Shown here: positions 21,601 through 27,616 of the stretch, one piece after another | How positions within the stretch are numbered: position 1 is the first letter of the stretch | Layout: each line of letters starts with the position of its first letter | Source: Thermoanaerobaculum sp. | GTDB lineage: Bacteria; Acidobacteriota; Thermoanaerobaculia; Multivoradales; UBA5704 | Length of the DNA: 64,000 bases | NCBI GenBank assembly: GCA_021154885.1 | Contig: JAJKHS010000045.1 | Coordinates: 56,634 to 120,633, forward strand | Reading direction: 5' to 3' | The notes under the pieces: generated by a model | Told to the model about the DNA's origin: nothing | Database searches by the model: none | Seen by the model: the letters and a program-made list of their open reading frames with translations, nothing else | Made by a program: the position numbers and the translations under genes

Positions 21601-21881
21601 GCAGCCACTGCCTCTGCCACGGCGACCTCGGCAACGCCGAGATCTTCCTCCAAGCCGCCGCGGTGCTCGACGATCCGGGACGCTGGCGCGCCGAGCTGGA
21701 CGGCATCATCACCTTCGTCCTCGCCAACATCGCTGAGCACGGCTGGCGGTGCGGCCTCCCCGGCGAGGTGGAGGTCCCCGGGCTGATGACCGGCCTCGCG
21801 GGCATCGGCTACGGGCTGCTGCGGCTGGCCGCGCCGGAGCGGGTGCCATCCGTCCTCCTGCTCGAGCCGCCCGTCTCGTGA
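18612..21881 (+). CDS. lanM: Class II lanthipeptide synthetase LanM
   Basis: A 1089-aa bifunctional synthetase of the usual LanM length. The start is TTG at 18612, five bases after AGGAGG. The N-terminal dehydratase shows the kinase-like motifs VYKPRP (Lys300), DATDIHYENLIA (His377, Asn380) and LIDLESIV (Asp392, Glu394). It would phosphorylate and eliminate Ser/Thr in the core of the precursor at 18312. The C-terminal LanC-like cyclase (from ~residue 690) has the zinc ligands Cys957 (AWCHGAPG) and Cys1002-His1003 (CLCHGDLGN), which activate Cys thiols for thioether formation. Its stop overlaps the GTG of the exporter gene by 3 bases. It is probably cytoplasmic and peripheral to the exporter. 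Confidence 0.95.
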   Translation: MTLSLAEFAAALTLEERAALRERPAPATPVGERARKKLERWRTQPPFDRDGFFPRRLSRDGLDEAGLLALLDEPPAALAGRVERDGISPAWLRELEEAFRLASPGAPLPFSVEALKEAEVRLTALAAPFIQQAERRLAAAASGLIAGRAAASRPLPFDPATVGPLLLSGLANQLRWTITRAAVLELNVARLEGRIAGETPEERFAAFVERLGRPEEALAILRTYPVLARQLAVRIGWFADAGVELLSRLAADWDEILAAFGPAEDPGPLTEAATGAGDRHRGGRTVCLLTFSSGWRLVYKPRPMRVAAHFQDLLGWIGERGFAPGFRRLGVLARDAYGWMEFAAPFPCETREEVVHFYQRMGGYLALLYTLDATDIHYENLIAAGEHPLLIDLESIVQPRVPSPPDTGADWVANQILGASVLRIGLLPQRFWGGAGGGIDLSGLGSPDGQLTPDRFPLWEARGTDEMQLQRQQLPMAAAENRPRLDGREIDVNDYVEELIDGFSRLYRLLWAHRGELLAAGGPVARMAEDEIRVLLRPTRTYALLLQESFHPFLLRDALERDRHFDHLWQGVAESPAIEAVVAAERRELHAADIPLFSSRLGSRDLVGAGGERWPDFFERSGLELVRERLAALGEEDLAKQVWFIRASLAAHHVNLTGVEDEYTPAAELPAASATALDDAAGRDRLLAAAVAVGDRLATLALRGSRDATWIGLRSLLGRDWHLRPLGSDLYSGLPGVAVFLSYLAEITGEDRHRQLARAGWRTLWREWETLKGVLTSVGGYDGWGGLLWALSHLGRLWDDRELLDEAHRIVERLPELIAKDALFDVLNGTAGCLAGLLAFHRTEPADRTLAAAVACGEHLLRQAQPMARGTGWRSSSAFASQPLAGFAHGASGIAWALLELESATRDGRFRQTALDAFEYERGLYVPEQRNWRDVREFDQLRLAQQVGDNIFMMAWCHGAPGVGLARLRALHHVEDPALRAEALTALESTRDGGFDRSHCLCHGDLGNAEIFLQAAAVLDDPGRWRAELDGIITFVLANIAEHGWRCGLPGEVEVPGLMTGLAGIGYGLLRLAAPERVPSVLLLEPPVS

Positions 21882-24640
21882 GCCCGCCCGAGGCCAGTGA
21901 TCGCGCCGCCGCGCTGCTCCTCGAAGCGGCCGGGCGCGCCGCCGTCCAGCGGGACCCCCGCGAGCTGGCGGCGGCGATCGGGGAGATCGCCCGCCAGCTC
22001 ACCGGCGCCGACCGCGCGGTCTGCCGGCTCTGCGATCCCGGCGCCGAGCTGCCGGCCGGCCGCCCCGGCGACGAGCGCTTCCTCGCCACCCCGGCCGCGG
22101 GGCCGGACGGCCGCCCCCTGGCCGTGCTCGCCGTGCAGCGCGCCCCGGAGCGCCCGCCGTTCTCGGCGGCGGACGCGGAGCGGCTCGCGGCCCTCGCCTG
22201 GCAGGTCGCCCCCCACCTCCACGCCTTCGCGCTGGCGGAGAGACTGGCCGGCGACGCGGCGCCGCAGGGGGAGATCACCTATCGTCCCGCGGCCCTGGCA
22301 CAGCAGGCGAAGGGGCTGGGGGAGGAGGGGGAGGTGGTGGGGGCCCCCTCATCACCCCGGCCCTCTTCTCCCATCGCCCTCCCCCCAACCGGGAGAAGAG
22401 GGAGAAAAGCAAGATCGCCCCAACCGGGTCCCCCTCTCCCGGTCGGGGGGAGGGCGGTGGGAGAGGGGACAGGGGTGAGGGGCCTCTGGCGGCGGGTCCG
22501 CCCCATCCCTCTCGTCCAGCAGACCGCGGTCGCGGACTGCGGCGCGGCGTGCCTCGCCATGGTGCTCGGCTGGCACGGCCGCGAGGTCCGCCTCGAAGAG
22601 GTGCGGCAGCGGATGGGGGTCACCCTCTACGGCGCGCACGCCGCGGCGCTCCTCCAGGCGGCGTCCGCCTACGGGCTGCGGGGGCGCGGCGTGCGGATCG
22701 ACGAGGTCGAGGCCCTGGGTCTCCTGCCGCGCGGCTCGGTCCTCCACTGGCGGTTCAATCACTTCGTCGTCCTCGATCGCCCGGACGGCAAGGGCGGCGC
22801 GTGGATCGTCGATCCGGCCTGGGGGCGGCGCCGGGTGTCGCGCCAGGAGCTCGACCGCAGCTTCACCGGCGTCGCCCTGCTCTTCGAAAAGGGGGAGGCC
22901 TTCGCGCCGCGCGAGCTGGCGCGCCGGCCGTCGAGCGTGCGGCGCTACCTGCGGGCGATCACCGGCTCCGGGCTGCTGGGGCGCATCCTGCTCACCTCCG
23001 TCCTCGTCCGGCTGCTGGCGCTGGCGGTGCCGCTGCTGCTGGCCGTGGTCGTCGACCGCGTGGTACCGCGATCGGCCTATCGGCTGCTGGCGGTGACGGC
23101 GGCGGGGATGGCGGCGCTGGTCGGCGCCCAGCTCCTGGCCTCCCTGGTCCGCTCCCGGCTGCTGCTGCGTCTGCGCACGGCGGTGGACGGCAGGATGACC
23201 GCCGACTTCCTGGAGCACCTGACGGCCCTCCCCTTCTCCTTCTTCGAGACGCGGACGGTGGGCGACCTCCTGCTGCGCCTCAACAGCAACGCCATGGTGC
23301 GGGAGATCCTGACCTCGGGAGTCCTCTCCGGCGCGCTCGACGGCGCCTTGGTGCTCGCCTACCTGGTGCTGATCCTGGCGGCCGACTGGCGGCTCGGGCT
23401 CGTCGTCCTCGGACTGGGGCTCGCGCGGGTCGGCCTCTTCCTCCTCAACCGCCGGCGCTACCGCGACCTGACGGCCGAGTCGCTGGAGGCCGAGGCGGAG
23501 GCGAACGCGTTCCAGGCCCAACTCCTGTCCGGCATCGAGACCTACAAGGCGATCGGCGCCGAGCCGCGGGCCCTGGCCCACTGGTCGAACCTCTTCGCGC
23601 GGGTGCTCAACGCCGCGCTGGCGCGCGGCCGGCTACAGGCGCTGGTGGATTCGAGCCTGGGAGCGCTCGCCGTGGGCTCGCCGCTGCTCGTGCTGGTCCT
23701 CGGCGCCTGGCGGGTGCTGGCCGGCGATCTCACGCTCGGCACCATGCTGGCGATCAATGCCCTGGCCGTGGGCTTCCTGGAGCCGCTGACGCAGCTCGTG
23801 CAGACCGCCTTCCAGGTGCAGCTCCTGGGGAGCTATCTCGACCGCATCGACGACATCCTGGAGATGCCGCGCGAGCAGGAGCCGGGGAGCGCGCCCGCGG
23901 CCGGTGCCCTCCAGGGGCGGATCACCGTCGACGCCGTGAGCTTTCGCTACGGACCCTACCTGCCGCCGGTGCTGCGGGAGGTCTCGGTGGAGATCCCGCC
24001 CGGCGCCTTCGTGGCCCTGGTCGGCGCCTCGGGAGCGGGCAAGACGACGCTCGCCCACCTGCTGCTGGGCCTGCACCGGCCGACCGAGGGGCGAGTCCTC
24101 TTCGACGGCGCCGACCTCGCGGCGCTCGACCTGCGCTCGGTGCGCCGGCAGATCGGCATCGTGCCGCAGCAGCCGGGCCTGCTGGCGGGCAGCATCCGCA
24201 GCAACATTGCGCTCGGCGATCCGGCGCTGCCGCTCCATCGCATCGTGGAGGCGGCGAAGCAGGCGCACCTGCACGATGAGATCGTGGCCCTGCCCATGGG
24301 CTACGAGACCCTGGTGGCCGAAGGGGGGGCCGGGCTCTCCGGCGGCCAGCGCCAGCGTCTGGCCATCGCGCGCGCTCTCGCCCAGCGGCCGCGCATCCTC
24401 CTGCTCGACGAGGCCACCAGCGCGCTCGACGCGTTGACCGAGGCGAAGATCCAGGCCGAGCTCGAAGCCCTCGACTGCACCCGCATCGTCATCGCCCACC
24501 GCCTGAGCACGATCAAGAACGCCGGCCTCATCCTCGTCCTCGCCGGCGGCCGCATCGCCGAGCAGGGGACGCATGACGAGCTGCTGGCGCGCGGCGGGCT
24601 GTATGCGGAGCTGGTGCGGGAGCAGATGGTGGGAAAGTAG
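21878..24640 (+). CDS. lanT: Bifunctional C39 peptidase/ABC exporter (LanT-like) with N-terminal GAF-like domain
   Basis: A 920-aa exporter. GTG at 21878 overlaps the lanM stop (GTGA). Residues ~8-125 look like a compact GAF domain (ALLLEAAGRA, IARQLTGADRAV, LAVLAVQRAPERPPFSAADAERL), which LanT proteins normally lack. Residues ~155-205 are encoded by an inserted palindromic repeat. The C39 peptidase follows with Cys221 (VADCGAACL), His295 (NHFVVLD) and Asp312 (VDPAWG). It should cut after VAGG of the lanthipeptide leader. Six transmembrane helices and an ABC domain complete it (Walker A GASGAGKT, signature LSGGQRQR, ILLLDEATSALD, His-switch IVIAHRL). Confidence 0.93.
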   Translation: MSPPEASDRAAALLLEAAGRAAVQRDPRELAAAIGEIARQLTGADRAVCRLCDPGAELPAGRPGDERFLATPAAGPDGRPLAVLAVQRAPERPPFSAADAERLAALAWQVAPHLHAFALAERLAGDAAPQGEITYRPAALAQQAKGLGEEGEVVGAPSSPRPSSPIALPPTGRRGRKARSPQPGPPLPVGGRAVGEGTGVRGLWRRVRPIPLVQQTAVADCGAACLAMVLGWHGREVRLEEVRQRMGVTLYGAHAAALLQAASAYGLRGRGVRIDEVEALGLLPRGSVLHWRFNHFVVLDRPDGKGGAWIVDPAWGRRRVSRQELDRSFTGVALLFEKGEAFAPRELARRPSSVRRYLRAITGSGLLGRILLTSVLVRLLALAVPLLLAVVVDRVVPRSAYRLLAVTAAGMAALVGAQLLASLVRSRLLLRLRTAVDGRMTADFLEHLTALPFSFFETRTVGDLLLRLNSNAMVREILTSGVLSGALDGALVLAYLVLILAADWRLGLVVLGLGLARVGLFLLNRRRYRDLTAESLEAEAEANAFQAQLLSGIETYKAIGAEPRALAHWSNLFARVLNAALARGRLQALVDSSLGALAVGSPLLVLVLGAWRVLAGDLTLGTMLAINALAVGFLEPLTQLVQTAFQVQLLGSYLDRIDDILEMPREQEPGSAPAAGALQGRITVDAVSFRYGPYLPPVLREVSVEIPPGAFVALVGASGAGKTTLAHLLLGLHRPTEGRVLFDGADLAALDLRSVRRQIGIVPQQPGLLAGSIRSNIALGDPALPLHRIVEAAKQAHLHDEIVALPMGYETLVAEGGAGLSGGQRQRLAIARALAQRPRILLLDEATSALDALTEAKIQAELEALDCTRIVIAHRLSTIKNAGLILVLAGGRIAEQGTHDELLARGGLYAELVREQMVGK
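22345..22482. repeat. GC-rich palindromic element inside the exporter gene
   Basis: A ~138-bp imperfect inverted repeat. The left arm 22346-22402 matches the reverse complement of the right arm 22429-22482 with few differences. Each arm has its own inner hairpin: CTCTTCTCCC/GGGAGAAGAG on the left, CCCCTCTCCC/GGGAGAGGGG on the right. Its length is a multiple of three, so it adds about 46 low-complexity Pro/Gly/Arg codons between the GAF-like and C39 domains. Bases 22346-22368 recur identically at 60668-60690. Confidence 0.75.
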
Positions 24641-24695
24641 AAACCTTGGAGACCGTAGCGCGGCAGACCAGGGGCGCGGGCAGCAAACCGAAGAC

Positions 24696-24803
24696 AGGGA
24701 CAGCAGGGACACCAGGGACACTAGGGACGAAAAATCTCCCAGGCTCGACTAAATTTTCATTGTCCCTGAAGTCCCTGCCGTCCCTGAAGTCCCTGTTGTC
24801 CCT
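24696..24803. repeat. 9-bp-periodic inverted repeat, copy A
   Basis: The left arm has AGGGAC at 24696, 24705, 24714 and 24723. The right arm has GTCCCT at 24762, 24771, 24780, 24789 and 24798, all spaced exactly 9 bases. The arms are mutually inverted around an AT-richer ~33-base centre. It is intergenic, 55 bases after the exporter stop. Related copies lie at 53935-54032 and 58438-58522. Confidence 0.85.
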
Positions 24804-24835
24804 GCTTTCTGCCGCGCAGGCTCCTATCCCTTACC

Positions 24836-24878
24836 CTGACGTGTCAGCATCGTCGCCGGCATGTCACCGACGTGTCAG
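24836..24878. promoter_or_regulatory. Possible operator: two copies of a GACGTGTCAG palindrome
   Basis: CTGACGTGTCAG at 24836-24847 is a perfect palindrome around GT. CCGACGTGTCAG at 24867-24878 is a near copy 31 bases downstream, about three helical turns. The pair lies about 410 bases upstream of the repeat-precursor gene. The spacing and symmetry resemble a dimeric regulator site; there is no further evidence. Confidence 0.3.
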
Positions 24879-25287
24879 TCCACCTCCCCTGGCGCCGGCG
24901 CGGCCTCGGCGAGCCTCTCCAGGAATCTGCGTAAGCTACTGTCCCGCAATGGCATACCGGTCGTCGTCCGGGAGTGGCATGAGACTTGGAATGTCACGAG
25001 GAGCTGAAGGTTGCGTCGCTTCACGTCAGGATTCCAGAAAGCCCGGGGCGCGAGCGTTGACGCAGGGCGACCCGAGCCATAACATGTTTTTGAAGCGTTG
25101 AGAGTTTCCGCCTTCGAGCAGGCCGTTCCGCTTGCCGGCGGTCCGCAATGTCTGAGCGAGCTCGAGCCCCGCCGTCGTCCACTGGGGAGCGCGGTTGGCA
25201 GTCCCAGGGAGCGAAGATTCAGGCTGTCCCCCACGAGGGAGGCAGAGCACCTCATCAACCGATCAAGACCCGGGAGGGACGAGACAC
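24879..25287. other. Unassigned leader region upstream of the repeat precursor
   Basis: This 409-base stretch holds no convincing gene; overlapping open frames on both strands lack start signals and family features. A weak promoter-like pair, TTGACG at 25057-25062 and CATAAC at 25078-25083 (15-base spacer), would give a ~200-base untranslated leader. Decayed coding sequence cannot be excluded. Confidence 0.4.
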
Positions 25288-26442
25288 GTGAGCTCATTCA
25301 CCAAGTACATGGAAGGTCCGCTGACCCAGCACCTCTGTAACGAGGGGGCCGCCGCCACGGCGGGCGGCCCCACCCATTGCGGCGGCATTCACACCTGCGG
25401 ACAGGGCTGCGGCCCCGAGGCCGAGGGCGCGGCCAAGGTCACGGCCGGCGGCCACACCCACTGCGGCGGCGTCCACACCTGCGGGCAAGGCTGCGGCCCT
25501 GAGGCCGAATCGACCAAGGTGACGGCCGGCGGCATCACCCATTGCGCCGGCGTCCACACCTGTGGACCGATCACCTGCGGCGGACCCACCCACTGCGGCG
25601 GCATTCAAACCTGCGGACCCATCACCTGCGGCGGACCGACCCAGTGCGGCGGCATCCACACCTGCGGCGCCGGCTGCCCCAATCCGAACGCCGCCGTCAC
25701 CGCGGGCGGTCCCACGCACTGCGGCGGTATTCACACCTGTGGCACCCCCTTCTGCAACCCTGACGTCACCATCGGCGGGGTCTCGATCTGCGGTGGCATC
25801 CACACCTGCGGCGCCACCTGCCTGATCACCTGTGGTGGACCCACCCAGTGCGGTGGTATCCACACCTGCGGCGTCACCTGCCAGCCGACCTGTGGCGGAC
25901 CGACCCAATGCGGCGGCATTCACACCTGCGGAGCCACCTGCCATCCGACCTGCGGTGGACCGACGCAATGCGGCGGTATCCACACCTGCGGCGCCACCTG
26001 CCAGATCACCTGTGGCGGACCCACCCAGTGCGGCGGCATTCACACCTGCGGCGTCACCTGCCATCCGACCTGTGGTGGACCGACGCAGTGCGGCGGCATT
26101 CACACCTGCGGTGTGACCTGCCATCCGACCTGCGGCGGCCTCACCTGTGGCCCGGTCACCCAGTGCGGCGGCGTCCATACCTGCGGTGCCACTTGCCAGA
26201 TCACCTGTGGCGGACCCACCCAGTGCGGTGGCATCCACACCTGTGGCCCCATCACCTGCCTCGGACCGACTCAATGCGGCGGCATCCATACCTGCGGCGG
26301 CTGCCCCCCGCCACCTCCTGAGGAGAGCCCGAAGGGTGGCGGCTCCGGCAGCGGCGGCTCCGGCGGTAGCGGCTCCGGAGGCAGCGGTTCCGGCAGTGGC
26401 AAGGCCGGCGGCACTTCGGACAGCGGCGGGAAGAGCTCCTGA
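25288..26442 (+). CDS. Giant repetitive Cys/Thr-rich RiPP precursor-like protein
   Basis: A 384-aa protein. The start is GTG at 25288, nine bases after GGGAGGG. A short N-terminal stretch of 27 residues (SSFTKYMEGPLTQHL...) ends ATAGG, resembling a double-glycine leader end. Then come 15 copies of a decapeptide T(Q/H)CGG(I/V)HTCG. In the later part these are joined by the linker (A/V)TC(H/Q/L)(P/I)TCGGP to give a 20-residue, 60-bp unit. VTAGG recurs three more times among the early repeats. In all there are 54 Cys and a similar number of Thr, but almost no Ser before a Gly/Ser-rich tail (~45 residues after CPPPPPEE). The next two genes encode an APH-fold kinase and a HopA1-LanC fusion, so modification of Thr and Cys to methyllanthionine is likely. 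A Cys/His metal-binding structural protein is the alternative. Confidence 0.8.
   Translation: MSSFTKYMEGPLTQHLCNEGAAATAGGPTHCGGIHTCGQGCGPEAEGAAKVTAGGHTHCGGVHTCGQGCGPEAESTKVTAGGITHCAGVHTCGPITCGGPTHCGGIQTCGPITCGGPTQCGGIHTCGAGCPNPNAAVTAGGPTHCGGIHTCGTPFCNPDVTIGGVSICGGIHTCGATCLITCGGPTQCGGIHTCGVTCQPTCGGPTQCGGIHTCGATCHPTCGGPTQCGGIHTCGATCQITCGGPTQCGGIHTCGVTCHPTCGGPTQCGGIHTCGVTCHPTCGGLTCGPVTQCGGVHTCGATCQITCGGPTQCGGIHTCGPITCLGPTQCGGIHTCGGCPPPPPEESPKGGGSGSGGSGGSGSGGSGSGSGKAGGTSDSGGKSS
25369..26298 (+). repeat. Tandem repeat array encoding 15 CGGIHTCG units
   Basis: Fifteen in-frame units lie between these bases. Units 8 to 12 are near-identical 60-bp copies, while the first seven are more divergent and carry the VTAGG spacers. 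Third-position changes between copies show purifying selection on the peptide rather than only very recent slippage. Confidence 0.85.
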
Positions 26443-26449
26443 AGCCCGC

Positions 26450-26480
26450 GGCCCGGCCTCCCGTCCCGGGTGGCCGGGCC
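26450..26480 (+). terminator. Attenuator-like hairpin after the repeat precursor
   Basis: GGCCCGGCC at 26450-26458 and GGCCGGGCC at 26472-26480 form a perfect 9-bp stem with a 13-base loop, then CTTATTCC. It begins eight bases after the precursor stop and precedes the kinase gene, in the same relative place as the hairpin between lanA and lanM. Confidence 0.5.
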
Positions 26481-26512
26481 CTTATTCCGCGCGAATCTCA
26501 AGAGACCTTCGA

Positions 26513-27613
26513 ATGGCGCTCGTCAATTCAGAAAACGTCCTCCATTATCTTGCCGAGCACCGCCTGATGACCGTGGAGTCGGCGGTGGACGGGGATTTCA
26601 TGGTCCTCGATCAGTCCAGCCGCAACCGCAATCTGAAGGTGCTGCGCCGGCGCTCCCCGGGCTTCTTCCTCAAGCAGGCGCCCAACCGCTCGCCCGCCTA
26701 TCTCCGCACCCTGGAGCGCGAGGCGGCCTGCTACGACCTGGCGGCGCGCAACCCGCACCTGGCCGGGCTCGCGGCGCTGCTGCCCAGACTGCACCGCTGG
26801 GACGCCGCCCGCGGCCTGCTCGTCCTCGAACTGCTCCCCAACGCCGAGAGCCTGTGGGAGTATCACGTGCGCGTGCAGAGCTTTCCCACGGTCATGGCCG
26901 AGCTCCAGGGCGAGCGGCTCGGCGCCTTCCACCTCGAAGCCGAGCGGTTCCAGCCGCAGCTCGAGGCGCTCGGCCTGTTCGATCGCCAGGTGCCGTGGAT
27001 CCTCAACATCCACCAGACCCACCCGCAGTACCTGAGCCAGATGAGCCAGGGCAACGTGCAGCTCATGGCCATCCTCCAGGAGTATCCCGCGCTGACCTCC
27101 GCCCTCGACAACCTGCGCCGGAGCTGGAAGCCGCGCATGCTCGTCCATGGCGACGTCAAGTGGGAGAACCTCATCCTCTGCCGAGTCAACGACGACGATC
27201 CCGTGGAGCTGCGGATGATCGACTGGGAGATGGCCGACCTGGGCGACGAGTGCTGGGACACCGGCGCCATCTTCCAGGCCTATATCAGCTTCTGGATCTT
27301 CACCCTCCCTCTCGGACCGGGGATCTCGCTCGGCGACGCCGCCGCGCGCTCCCCCTTCCGCGCCGAGGACATGCAGGCGGCGCTCGCCGCCTTCTGGAAC
27401 CGCTACGTCCAGGCCCGCCGGCTGGCCGGCAAGTCCGCCCGCTGGATGCTCGAACGCTGCATGGCCTGCGGTGCCGCCCGCATGGTGCAGACAGCCTATG
27501 AGGCGATCCAGCAGTCGCAGCACATGACGCCGCAGGGGCTCTGTCAGCTCCAGATGAGCATGAACATCCTGCACGATCCCGCGGCCGCCGTCCGCGAGCT
27601 GGCGGGGCTGTAG
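26513..27613 (+). CDS. APH-fold phosphotransferase, probable RiPP Thr/Ser kinase
   Basis: A 366-aa cytoplasmic protein of the aminoglycoside phosphotransferase fold. Catalytic loop: HGDVKWEN, with His212, Asp214 and Asn219. Metal site: IDWEMADLGD, with Asp237. A likely ATP Lys sits in FFLKQAPN after a beta-rich N lobe. It lies between the repeat precursor and a HopA1-LanC fusion. In class V lanthipeptides (lexapeptide, cacaoidin) an APH-like kinase phosphorylates Ser/Thr before a HopA1-like lyase eliminates phosphate, so the same role is inferred here. An antibiotic-resistance role is unlikely in this context. There is no strong ribosome binding site; its stop is 3 bases before the next ATG. 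Confidence 0.8.
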   Translation: MALVNSENVLHYLAEHRLMTVESAVDGDFMVLDQSSRNRNLKVLRRRSPGFFLKQAPNRSPAYLRTLEREAACYDLAARNPHLAGLAALLPRLHRWDAARGLLVLELLPNAESLWEYHVRVQSFPTVMAELQGERLGAFHLEAERFQPQLEALGLFDRQVPWILNIHQTHPQYLSQMSQGNVQLMAILQEYPALTSALDNLRRSWKPRMLVHGDVKWENLILCRVNDDDPVELRMIDWEMADLGDECWDTGAIFQAYISFWIFTLPLGPGISLGDAAARSPFRAEDMQAALAAFWNRYVQARRLAGKSARWMLERCMACGAARMVQTAYEAIQQSQHMTPQGLCQLQMSMNILHDPAAAVRELAGL

Positions 27614-27616
27614 AGC

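Noticed and set aside
18126..21740. A 1204-codon minus-strand frame opposite lanM
   Set aside because: It is a shadow of the synthetase gene: no domains and no start signal.
24696..24803. Simple rho-independent terminator as full explanation of the AGGGAC/GTCCCT structure
   Set aside because: The same 9-bp-periodic structure occurs inside a coding gene and in differing unit numbers, so it is a repeat family even if it may also stop transcription.
24875..25297. A 140-codon minus-strand frame upstream of the repeat precursor, considered as a transposase remnant
   Set aside because: No recognisable catalytic motif, no terminal inverted repeats and no ribosome binding site.
25294..26289. Long antisense frame across the repeat array
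   Set aside because: It arises from the GC-rich repeats (Ala/Gly/Asp-rich mirror of the real gene) and has no start signal.
25369..26298. CRISPR array as an explanation for the regular 60-bp repeats
   Set aside because: Repeats are in frame, contiguous and coding, and there are no unique spacers or cas genes.
26513..27613. Aminoglycoside resistance gene
   Set aside because: Only the fold matches; position between a RiPP precursor and a HopA1-LanC gene favours a peptide kinase.
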